Shown here: positions 7,208-14,511 of the stretch, in pieces
Position numbering within the stretch: position 1 is the stretch's first letter
How the letters are laid out: every line of letters begins with the position of its first letter
Origin: Methanomassiliicoccales archaeon UBA147
Lineage (GTDB): Archaea; Thermoplasmatota; Thermoplasmata; SG8-5
DNA length: 31,254 nucleotides
Direction: 5' to 3'
Assembly: GCA_002496385.1 (NCBI GenBank)
Contig: DAJR01000020.1
Location: 1 to 31,254 of the forward strand
Made by a program: the position numbers and the translations under genes
Notes under the pieces: generated by a model
Databases searched by the model: none
What the model was told of the DNA's origin: nothing
What the model saw: only the letters and a program-made list of their open reading frames with translations

Positions 7208-9281
7208 TTGGAAAATTCTTATCCAGCTCGCGGATGACGGAAATGGCAGATGCCTCAGATTTCCCGTCCCCTTTGGCCTTGTAAGCTTTGGCTTTTCCAG
7301 CCCAAGCCCACACATAGTTTGGGTCGATGCCGATGGCGGTATCAAAGCATTCCAAGGCATCGTCCGGCCTCCCTGCTCCGAGGAGGGCCATTCCCTTCCC
7401 GTACCACGATGACAGCGACCTAGCATCCGCCCTGAGGGATTCGGTGAGGGATTCCGCCGCATCGGCGAATTTTGAGAAACGGAGCTGTACCTCGCCGCGG
7501 CGCCTGAGCACCTCTGCCGAGGGGTCTGCAACATCCAGGCTTTTCAGGGCGTTCGCGATATCGCCCTGCCGCGCATATATCTCGGCCTGCAGCGAGAGGA
7601 CTTCGAAGCGGGCGGATTCCTTGCTTGCCTTCCGAAGGCATTCCAGGGCCTCGGCCATCAAACCCCGTTGGAATTTCAGGCGTGCCTCGAGGTAATGCAT
7701 CTCCCAATTGTCTATGTCTGCGATCTCCCCCAACCATTGGCCGAGCTCGTCGAATCGCTCCATCTTCAGCAGCAATCTCGCCTTCAATATCTTCTGTTCG
7801 GCTGTGTGCTCCCTGGAAATTATGCCTATGCAGCAGACCCCCAGTTCGTCATAGCGTTTCAACGTGTCAAGGAGGTTGGTGGCCAGCCCGAGCGAGTCCC
7901 TTTGCGCGGGGTTACGGGAGAGTGTGTCATTGACCGCTTCGAGAGCGCGGTCATAGCAGTAGCCGGATTCCTCATATTTGCCCAGCTTCCCGAACACCTC
8001 GCCGCGAAGCTCCCAGGCTTCATCGAAGCCGGGGTTCAGCAGAAGCGAGTTGTTTATCGCATCGAGGGCCTCGTCCATGCGGCCCAGCCAGTAAAGTACC
8101 TTGCCTTTGGCGAGCCAGGAATGGTCGTAATTCGGGTTGAGGTCGAGCGATTGCTCGATGTATTCCAGGCCGTTCTCGGTATCCCCAAGTTTTGCCATGC
8201 CGTAGCCTTTGGCATACAGTGCATAGTCGAAATCAGGCTTCAGTTCCAGGGATTTCTCATGATAGGGCTGGGCTTCCCTGTGCATCCCCATCTTGTCGTA
8301 TGCATTCCCTATGTTGTTCCAGGCTATCTCGTAATCCGGGCAGACCTGAATGGCTGTTTCGAAGAACGGGATGGATATCTTCCATTTGTCGAGATTGTAG
8401 TAAGCATTCCCTATGTTGTTCAGAAGTACCTCGTCATTCGGGTTCAGCTTCAGGGCGAGCTCATAGCTGGCTATGGCCTCTTCCAGGCGGCCCATGTTGT
8501 GGTGGGTGTAGCCACGGTTGTACAGTGCCTGCCTGTTGTTGGGCTCTATCTCTATGGAACGGTCATAGCAGCGTATCGCCTCGTTCTGCATTCCGAGCAT
8601 GAACATTGCCAGGCCTTTGTTGTTCCATGCCTCGGCGTTCAGCGGGTTGAGGGCAATCACCCTTTCGAACTGCTCTATCGCATCCTCGAAGGCCTCTTTT
8701 GAATAATGGAGATTGCCTATGGCGTTTATGGCGGCTTCGTTCTCCGGCTGATCTTCGAGAATTATCTCCAACTGCTCAAGGGCGGCATCGGTCTGGCCGT
8801 GAGAATGGAGGAGCACTGCATACTGCATTCGCACAGCGGGCTCGTCCGGGTATGCATCCAGCAGTTCAAGGTAATATTTCAAGGCGTCCTTCCACCGCCC
8901 GAGCGTCGTGAGGGCGACTGCGCGTTCATAATGGATGTCGAGATTGCCGGGGTCGTTCTTGAGAAGCGTGTCGTATGCCGCCAGGGCTTCGTTCGCCTTC
9001 CCCAGGTACGTGTATGTATTGGCCAGATTGTAAAGGGGCGTCATATACTCCGGTTCGGAATCCATAGCCCGTTTGTACATCTCGAGCGCTTCCTTGTGTT
9101 TGCCGCAGGCGTCCAGGCAGACGCCGTAGTCGTTCAATATCACTGGGTCGCCGGGATTCCGACTGAGCGCATCCTCGAAGTATTTGCATGCCTCCTCATA
9201 TCGATTGCAGCTGGCCAGATAGTTGGCCTTGAGGTGCGATTCCTCACGGGGAGTTTCGTCATGGAAATCTTCGGGGTCCAT
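7197..9281 (-). CDS. Large tetratricopeptide-repeat protein
   Basis: The product of 694 residues is made almost entirely of TPR units, a helical scaffold for protein-protein contacts. Most of the sequence up to about residue 420 repeats the 34-residue pattern, as in AWNNKGLAMFMLGMQNEAI and ALYNRGYTHHNMGRLEEAI. More diverged units run to about 600, and a clear one lies at the end (WYGKGMALLGAGRPDDALEC). No signal peptide, membrane segment or catalytic domain is seen. The ATG at 9281 is preferred over an in-frame TTG at 9290, because TATTTTTAATAG near 9302-9313 is spaced for a leaderless start. It follows the HDAC-like gene by about 30 bp and may also be read through from it. Confidence 0.9.
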   Translation of the reverse strand: MDPEDFHDETPREESHLKANYLASCNRYEEACKYFEDALSRNPGDPVILNDYGVCLDACGKHKEALEMYKRAMDSEPEYMTPLYNLANTYTYLGKANEALAAYDTLLKNDPGNLDIHYERAVALTTLGRWKDALKYYLELLDAYPDEPAVRMQYAVLLHSHGQTDAALEQLEIILEDQPENEAAINAIGNLHYSKEAFEDAIEQFERVIALNPLNAEAWNNKGLAMFMLGMQNEAIRCYDRSIEIEPNNRQALYNRGYTHHNMGRLEEAIASYELALKLNPNDEVLLNNIGNAYYNLDKWKISIPFFETAIQVCPDYEIAWNNIGNAYDKMGMHREAQPYHEKSLELKPDFDYALYAKGYGMAKLGDTENGLEYIEQSLDLNPNYDHSWLAKGKVLYWLGRMDEALDAINNSLLLNPGFDEAWELRGEVFGKLGKYEESGYCYDRALEAVNDTLSRNPAQRDSLGLATNLLDTLKRYDELGVCCIGIISREHTAEQKILKARLLLKMERFDELGQWLGEIADIDNWEMHYLEARLKFQRGLMAEALECLRKASKESARFEVLSLQAEIYARQGDIANALKSLDVADPSAEVLRRRGEVQLRFSKFADAAESLTESLRADARSLSSWYGKGMALLGAGRPDDALECFDTAIGIDPNYVWAWAGKAKAYKAKGDGKSEASAISVIRELDKNFPINF

Positions 9282-9312
9282 CAATGCCAAATAGCGCTAT
9301 CTATTAAAAATA

Positions 9313-10434
9313 CTATTCGCCGCCGTTCTCCGTCCTGCCTGAGAAAATCCCGTCCTGGTTGAAATGATAATACCCTCCGAGAAGGTCTATCAGCTCGATC
9401 AGGTTGTTCTCAAGGATGGACCTGGTCTTGACATTCCTGGTGACGGTGCCGCTCAGTCCGTCAATAGAATCTTCATACGGGGCGGGTTCGCCCATCAGGG
9501 AATAAATAATTGTGTGTGCGAGGTTGACGTTCTCGGCCGAGTTGTAGCCGCCCTCCAGCACGACGCAAAGCTTACCTCCGTTCATCTTCTTGAGGCGTTT
9601 CACGAACTCGTAGTATCCTGTTGATGTGAGCTGGAGGTTCGATTGGTTGTCCGTGTAATGGGCATCGAAGCCCACCAGGCACATGACATAGTCGGGCATG
9701 TAGTCGGTTATCACGGGCCTTACTATGTTCTCGAGTATCATCAGGTATTCATCGTTGCCGCTGCCCTCGGGCACTTCCACGTTTATGTTGTAGCCCCTGC
9801 CCTTTCCCTTGCCGATCTGGTGTATGAAGCCGTCGTGCGGGTAGAAATCATGGGGGTCCCGGTGGACCGAGAGGTTGATGACGGTCGGGTCCTCGTAGAA
9901 AATGCGCATCGTCCCGTTCCCGGCATGGGCGTCGATGTCAACTATCAATATCTTTTGGGCGAGGCCTTTGGCCTGGAGGTACCGCGAGGCCACAGCCGCA
10001 TTGTTGAAAATGCAGTACCCGCCGAACTTGTCCATGCTCGCATGATGGCCCGGCGGTCTGACTATCGCGAAGGCGGTGGCGAGTTCTCCGCATGCCACCT
10101 GCCTGTTTGCCTCCATGACCGCGCCGGCCGAGGTGACTGCGGCTTTGTAGGTGTTCGGTGCGAGGTATGTGCTGTCCCCGAGGAAGCCCCCGCCCTTCTG
10201 GCAATAATTCCTGATGAAATTGATGTAACCGATGTCATGCGCCCTGAGGAGGTCTTCTTCGGCGGCCGGCGGGAATTCCGTGAACAGCTTGCAGTCCGGC
10301 CTGTCGAAGAGCTTCAGCCGTCCTTGCAGAAAATTCATGATCTTGACCAACCTGGTCGGATTCTCCGGACTGGACATGTCAGATCTGTGGACAATATGAT
10401 TCGAATTGTAGAATATGCCGCATTTTCCGCTCAT
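9313..10434 (-). CDS. Histone deacetylase / acetoin-utilisation family deacetylase
   Basis: This is a zinc-dependent amidohydrolase of the arginase/deacetylase fold, 373 residues. Visible active-site elements are RPPGHHA (126-132, tandem catalytic histidines), DIDAH (166-170, zinc ligands D168 and H170), GFDAH (255-259, third ligand D257) and the EGGYN loop (294-298) with the catalytic tyrosine. The zinc site reads DIDAHAGNG where many relatives have HHGNG. The substrate cannot be read. Acetylated chromatin proteins, acetyl-polyamines or small acetylated metabolites are possible. The gene starts 5 bp after the translin-family gene, so the two are almost certainly in one operon. Confidence 0.93.
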   Translation of the reverse strand: MSGKCGIFYNSNHIVHRSDMSSPENPTRLVKIMNFLQGRLKLFDRPDCKLFTEFPPAAEEDLLRAHDIGYINFIRNYCQKGGGFLGDSTYLAPNTYKAAVTSAGAVMEANRQVACGELATAFAIVRPPGHHASMDKFGGYCIFNNAAVASRYLQAKGLAQKILIVDIDAHAGNGTMRIFYEDPTVINLSVHRDPHDFYPHDGFIHQIGKGKGRGYNINVEVPEGSGNDEYLMILENIVRPVITDYMPDYVMCLVGFDAHYTDNQSNLQLTSTGYYEFVKRLKKMNGGKLCVVLEGGYNSAENVNLAHTIIYSLMGEPAPYEDSIDGLSGTVTRNVKTRSILENNLIELIDLLGGYYHFNQDGIFSGRTENGGE

Positions 10435-10439
10435 TCAGA

Positions 10440-11087
10440 TTACTCCATCTTTTTCAGCATCTTCTCGAGGGAATGGGATCGTATCGCATTGGTCACATCC
10501 CCCCTGGTCTTCTCGAGTATCCCGCGCGCGACATCCTGTTTGTGCCTCACGGCGACCATGCTGCTGGGATAATTGAAATTCATCAGGAAATCATACAGCA
10601 TCTCCATGTGCTCGAGATGTTTGGCCGCGCCGCCCACCGAGCCCTTCCGGATATTGTCCAGGGCGAGGCGCCTTATCTCGCCTATCACATCCCCAACGCC
10701 GAGAATGTAAGCCTCCGGAGTCACGCCGAGCGCTTTGTGGGATGGAAGGGGCGCCTCTCTTGTGTAGGCGAAGAGAACCCTGACTTCCACGAATTCCTGC
10801 ATGGCGCTTTCAACTATCCCGGAGTGAAGAATATCGGGAAAATCCCTGGTGATGCCCACGAGTTTCTGCAACTCGTCGGTTGCGGAGGCGATGTCCGGCT
10901 CGGGGTCGTTCCCCAGATGCATGGACCGCACCGCCATCCCGCAAAGTCGGACTATGTTTCTGGAGGATTTTATTGCCACTTCCCTCACTTCCTCCTTCTC
11001 GTTGAGCTGGGACTCTATGTCCGAGGCGATATCGTTCAGTCCGTTCACGGCTACTGGATGGCAATCTGGATTTAATATCTTTTGCAT
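10440..11087 (-). CDS. Translin family RNA/ssDNA-binding protein
   Basis: The product of 215 residues is all-helical. The C-terminal half (GVTPEAYILGVGDVIGEIRR, then EHMEMLYDFLMNFNYPSSM) matches the translin/TRAX family, including the conserved acidic GDVIGEIRR helix. Translins are ring-forming RNA or ssDNA binders. Archaeal members have been linked to RNA cleavage, but activity here is not shown. The ATG at 11087 overlaps the preceding gene's stop in a TGATG junction, which decides the start and implies translational coupling. The downstream HDAC-like gene is 5 bp away. Confidence 0.88.
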   Translation of the reverse strand: MQKILNPDCHPVAVNGLNDIASDIESQLNEKEEVREVAIKSSRNIVRLCGMAVRSMHLGNDPEPDIASATDELQKLVGITRDFPDILHSGIVESAMQEFVEVRVLFAYTREAPLPSHKALGVTPEAYILGVGDVIGEIRRLALDNIRKGSVGGAAKHLEHMEMLYDFLMNFNYPSSMVAVRHKQDVARGILEKTRGDVTNAIRSHSLEKMLKKME

Positions 11088-11776
11088 CAGCCGGGGGCAG
11101 CCACCTCGACAGACATCTGCCAACAGCCGCCGTTGGCGTAATATGAAATTGTGCCGGTGACCCGGATCGGATCCCATTCATTGTAGAGCTGGGCCAGGTC
11201 GCGGCCGTAGCAGAAGCAAGTGAGTGAGTAGCTCTGGTTGTCATACTGTTCGACAACCTGGAATGCAGTCCCGACCAGGGCGTCGGAGGAATAGATGACC
11301 TCCAAATCCACAATTTTTCCGGACGAAGTGACGTTGAGCCCATCGAACATCCGGATGGACTGCATCAGGATGTCAAGGCGGTATTCGGTCCCGCTGGCCG
11401 AGGCCAGGACAGTTATGCCGCCAGCTTCGCTGACCATGATCTCGACCGATTCCTGATACAACCTCACCTCCCCCTGGATGCTTATTTCCATGCCCGGGAC
11501 GAGGGGCTGGCCTGTTCCGCCCGAGCCAGGAGAATAGAATACAGGGATGCTCGAAGAGGTTGTGAAATCACAGACCGTCAGGGAGATATAATCCACAGAG
11601 ACGCTTCTGGCGCTGGTGATGGTCCCCTGGGTGCGGATGATTGTCCCTACATGTTTCTCCCCGATCTCGCCGATTCCCAGGGACAATGGCTCAAGAGTCG
11701 AGGAGTAAACGAACAGACCGAGAACGCCGGCGATGGCCAGTGCGGTTACGGTTATCAACAATGCCCTGTTGTCCAT
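11087..11776 (-). CDS. Membrane-anchored protein with OB-fold-like domains
   Basis: The product of 229 residues has one N-terminal hydrophobic segment (ALLITVTALAIAGVLGLFVY) and then an extracellular beta-rich part. Segments such as GTIIRTQGTITSARSVS and PGMEISIQGEVRLYQESVEI have the strand pattern of OB-fold nucleic-acid-binding-like domains. A second such unit may lie near the C-terminus (WDPIRVTGTISYY). The family is not firmly recognised. The ATG at 11776 is preferred over an in-frame TTG three bases upstream, and a G-rich stretch (GGGGGGTGTC) precedes it. It is first in the cluster leading to the translin- and HDAC-like genes. Confidence 0.75.
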   Translation of the reverse strand: MDNRALLITVTALAIAGVLGLFVYSSTLEPLSLGIGEIGEKHVGTIIRTQGTITSARSVSVDYISLTVCDFTTSSSIPVFYSPGSGGTGQPLVPGMEISIQGEVRLYQESVEIMVSEAGGITVLASASGTEYRLDILMQSIRMFDGLNVTSSGKIVDLEVIYSSDALVGTAFQVVEQYDNQSYSLTCFCYGRDLAQLYNEWDPIRVTGTISYYANGGCWQMSVEVAAPG

Positions 11777-11847
11777 CAATTGCCTGACACCCCCCGCCTT
11801 CAGCCCTTAACGGCATCGGCATTAATAGTTAATGTCGATCGGTTGAA

Positions 11848-13050
11848 TCAATTGCTGCCCATGAGCTCCATGAGCTTCTCTTCCAGGGCTTTAGCCGGAA
11901 TGTCCGGGAGCGTGATTATGCTGGTCTTGCCCACCATCCCCTTGCCGGACATGCTCAATCCTATGAGCCCCAGGTTCCCGAGGGACTGCAGGTACTCCCA
12001 GAACTGCGTGTGGCCCCTTGGCTTCTGGTTGAATTCCTCGCATACGATAGTATAGGCTTTTTCGGCCTCCCCCGTTGTTGCGAAAGACCTCTTTCCCATC
12101 ATGCGCGCAATGCCCAGGAGAGCCAGACGATTCTGTTCCCCGAGCGATGCAAGCTTGCTCTCTGTCACCACGGAGTAAGTCATTGCCTTGGCTGCCCTCA
12201 CATGCTCGGGGCCGATGCAGTCAGAGCCGTCGTCGTTCGCCATCCTTCCCGAGTTTTCCAGGATCTCGATCGCAAACCTTGCGTCCCCGAATTCGGAGGA
12301 TATGCTGGCTATGAATGCGATAATATCATCATCCACGGTCCCGGGGTGGAAGGCCAGCTCCACCCTCTGTCTGACTATGCCGGCAAGTTCGTTCTCTGTG
12401 TATTTATCCAGTTGGAGCAGGTTTGTCCGCTTCAGGGTGGAGAGGGTCGCGGGATCCAGGAACTCGTTGACTGGCTGTTGCGACACCATGATGAGGGAGA
12501 GACTGTGTTTCGAGCCGGTTACCCGCTCGTCATCGAACCTGGACAGGCTGTAGAGCAGGTCGGGGCCAGATTTTTTCACGAGGACATTGACCTCGTCAAG
12601 GACCACAATCAGATGCACGCTGTCCTTGGTCAGATGCTTCCGGAGTATCTCGAGCATCTCGGCTGTCGAGAAGCCCCTGTCCGGAAAATTGGGCTGGAAG
12701 CGGTCCAATACCTTGAGCAGGACGCTGGGGGGGGTGCTTCGCGTCCGGCAATTCACGATAGCATATTCCACCCGCTGGCCTTTCTTTCCGGCCCATTCCT
12801 GAAAGTCCAGGCAGAAGCGCTTTGACAGAGAGGATTTGCCCGTCCCCACGGAGCCGGTTATGGCAAGGCGCTGGTTCATGCTTTCCTCGACAGAGGATTT
12901 AAGGACCGAGAAAAGTTTTTGCATCGGCCCGTCCCTGTGCACGAGTTTTTCGGGAACGTAATCAAAATCAAGTTTGCCAATGTCCGAAATGATGCGCTGC
13001 GGCCTGTCCTCGAACCCCGCCATGCGGATGATTAATTCGAACGGCCTCAT
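11848..13050 (-). CDS. Replication initiator Orc1/Cdc6 family protein
   Basis: This AAA+ ATPase marks replication origins and loads the MCM helicase. The product is 400 residues from the ATG at 13050, which has GAGG about 10 nt upstream. The open frame continues upstream without family similarity. Visible features are KLVHRDGPMQKLFSVL (the usual N-terminal ERDxE-like region), Walker A GSVGTGKSS, Walker B VVLDEVN, sensor-2-like FGDARFAIEILENSG and a C-terminal winged helix. Walker B usually reads DEVD or DEID. A Cdc6-like or plasmid-type paralogue is possible, and an origin may lie in the upstream gap. Confidence 0.9.
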   Translation of the reverse strand: MRPFELIIRMAGFEDRPQRIISDIGKLDFDYVPEKLVHRDGPMQKLFSVLKSSVEESMNQRLAITGSVGTGKSSLSKRFCLDFQEWAGKKGQRVEYAIVNCRTRSTPPSVLLKVLDRFQPNFPDRGFSTAEMLEILRKHLTKDSVHLIVVLDEVNVLVKKSGPDLLYSLSRFDDERVTGSKHSLSLIMVSQQPVNEFLDPATLSTLKRTNLLQLDKYTENELAGIVRQRVELAFHPGTVDDDIIAFIASISSEFGDARFAIEILENSGRMANDDGSDCIGPEHVRAAKAMTYSVVTESKLASLGEQNRLALLGIARMMGKRSFATTGEAEKAYTIVCEEFNQKPRGHTQFWEYLQSLGNLGLIGLSMSGKGMVGKTSIITLPDIPAKALEEKLMELMGSN

Positions 13051-13302
13051 AATGGTTTTCCTCGTGTCCAAAGCCTGCAGGCATTGTTTTTCAGCACCCC
13101 AACAGTGGTTCGGAATGGAACTGGACGCCGAGCCGAAATTTTGGTTACCCAACACCCGGCCATCCCGACCATGCCCTGCCTGTGAGGGCAGGGATGTGAG
13201 GCCCCCTGATAATCCAAGCCCCCCCTGCCCGCCCCACCATAACATATATATATAGGAGAATTCTAATTGTATTGGGGCAGGAACAAGTCATAAGGTGAGT
13301 TT
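13051..13302. other. orc1 upstream gap: possible origin region, hairpin and promoter
   Basis: The gap of 252 bp holds a palindrome GCCTGCAGGC (13073-13082), a hairpin CCCTGCC-TGTGAG-GGCAGGG (13174-13193) and a TATA box ATATATATA (13244-13254) for the plus-strand gene, with SD AAGGTGAG before its ATG at 13303. I do not see clear repeated origin recognition boxes. The only support for an origin is the neighbouring initiator gene and an A/T-rich patch at 13240-13280. Confidence 0.35.
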
Positions 13303-13737
13303 ATGGCATTAATGACCAAGACAACGCATAGCGAGTTCGTCACACTGACTGTGGACGACCTGACGAAGGCAATCAGGAACAGCATAAAGAACGATGTGCG
13401 CAGCATGCCCGAGGAAGAGGCGAAGCACATGGCACAGCACGTCATGAACTTCTTCGGCTACAGCGAGCGCATCATCGACAATATCCTGGAACCGGAGGAC
13501 AGGGACGCCTTCTACATGCTTGAGGACTCGGGACTTCTCACCACGGAGAGGGAGGAGACCACCCTGTACGACGGCAGGGAGTGGCGCATCCACTATTGGA
13601 TTTTCAAGAAGGACAGGATTCTGGACCTGGGCAGGAACAGGGGTAAGAAGCTTGACCCCATCACCGAAGAGGCCATGTCGGTATACGAGGACATACCGGA
13701 CGATGTCTGGCGCATAACCGAGAAGCCTGATGAATAG
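13303..13737 (+). CDS. Conserved archaeal protein of unknown function (possible DUF6015-like)
   Basis: The 144-residue soluble protein has an N-terminal helical part (VDDLTKAIRNSIKNDV) and a central segment, SERIIDNILEPEDRDAFYML. A basic C-terminal half follows (EWRIHYWIFKKDRILDLGR). The EDSGLLTTEREETTLYDGREW stretch reads like the wing of a winged helix, so nucleic-acid binding is possible. I associate it only loosely with DUF6015. The SD AAGGTGAG and the TATA box at 13244-13254 support this start. It is divergent from orc1. Confidence 0.8.
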   Translation: MALMTKTTHSEFVTLTVDDLTKAIRNSIKNDVRSMPEEEAKHMAQHVMNFFGYSERIIDNILEPEDRDAFYMLEDSGLLTTEREETTLYDGREWRIHYWIFKKDRILDLGRNRGKKLDPITEEAMSVYEDIPDDVWRITEKPDE

Positions 13738-13781
13738 ACATAATCTCCCAGGCATTTCCTCTCGAACGCGGAAAGAATTTC

Positions 13782-14252
13782 TCATCCTTTCCTGGGCACA
13801 GACCTAACTTCCGAACCGCATATCGGACAGTCGGGTTGCTTTTCCTCGTAATACTTGCCGCAGCCCCGGCATCTGTAAGTCCAGTTGATTATTTTCCTGA
13901 TGCCTTCCGTCTGGGATTCTGTTTTCATGCCAAGGACTGCGGCGACATTCTGGACCGAATAATCATCTGAAACGATTGTGGCATTCAACTCCCAGGCCAG
14001 GGCTAGGATTTCCAAGTCGGTTTGGGAGAGCCTTCCGTCGTCACCCGTCTTCCTGGCGGTCTCCAGAATTTTGGCCTTGGCATCATCTCCCGGCTCTGTC
14101 ACGGTCAAGGAAATTTCCACAGCCAACTCAAGGCTCCTGGCAACAGGCCCTTTCCTAATCTCGGCTATGACCCCGGGTGTCGTGTAAAATCTTCCCTTCT
14201 CCTGGAGGGACAATCCAGCACGTAGGGCTGTGGCATCCAGAACGTATGGCAT
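13782..14252 (-). CDS. nob1: Nob1-like rRNA maturation endonuclease (PIN domain plus zinc ribbon)
   Basis: Nob1 cleaves the 3' end of pre-16S rRNA. This 156-residue protein has a PIN domain with acidic metal-binding positions in VLDATAL (D6), IAEIRKG, SQTDLEILALA and IVSDDYSVQN. A C-terminal zinc ribbon follows (CRGCGKYYEEKQPDCPICG). PIN plus ribbon in this order and size is diagnostic for archaeal Nob1. The ATG at 14252 starts directly at the PIN core. A TATA-like AAATAAATAAAA lies near 14293-14304. Confidence 0.93.
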   Translation of the reverse strand: MPYVLDATALRAGLSLQEKGRFYTTPGVIAEIRKGPVARSLELAVEISLTVTEPGDDAKAKILETARKTGDDGRLSQTDLEILALAWELNATIVSDDYSVQNVAAVLGMKTESQTEGIRKIINWTYRCRGCGKYYEEKQPDCPICGSEVRSVPRKG

Positions 14253-14511
14253 GAAGCCGCCATTGCCTTTCCCTGTAAAAATGCTTTGGCGGTTTTATTT
14301 ATTTTCGATTTGAGATTGTTGTTCACGGTTTGCTGTTTTTTCATTTATTTTTGGGTAACGGGGTCTAGGGGCTTTGTTCACAAAACGAAATAAGGGGGCT
14401 TTGTTTACAAAATGTGATAAAGGGGCTAGGGTCTAGGACTGACGGGCCGGCTGTTATGGACAGCCAGGCCGCCCATAAATCTAAAATCTACAATCCCGAA
14501 ATCTAAAATCG
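14253..14511. repeat. Intergenic gap with tandem imperfect repeats and A/T-rich promoter
   Basis: Two adjacent imperfect copies of GGGGCTTTGTTCACAAAA / GGGGCTTTGTTTACAAAA lie at about 14368-14420, flanked by GGTCTAGG and GGGTCTAGG. A second pair, AAATCTAAAATC, occurs near 14477 and 14499. The gap is upstream of nob1 and downstream of the KaiC-like gene. Neither repeat has the spacing of a CRISPR. Binding sites for a regulator are possible. Confidence 0.5.
14445..14470 (-). terminator. Hairpin downstream of the KaiC-like gene
   Basis: GGCCGGCTG (14445-14453) pairs with CAGCC plus GGCC (14461-14470) with one bulged A, giving nine G/C-rich base pairs about 40 nt past the stop codon at 14512. 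A terminator or 3' stabiliser is likely by position. There is no T-tract. Confidence 0.45.

Noticed and set aside
7668..8702. Long plus-strand frames opposite the TPR gene, and similar ones opposite the HDAC-like gene (9643-10572)
   Set aside because: Repetitive hydrophobic text mirrors the sense codons; there is no start signal or family similarity.
13051..13245. N-terminal extension of the Orc1/Cdc6 frame up to 13245
   Set aside because: The extra residues are Gly/Ser-rich without family similarity and include the hairpin. The ATG at 13050 has an SD and matches the usual N-terminus.
14360..14430. Repeats considered as a CRISPR array
   Set aside because: Only two imperfect copies lying side by side, without unique spacers or cas genes.
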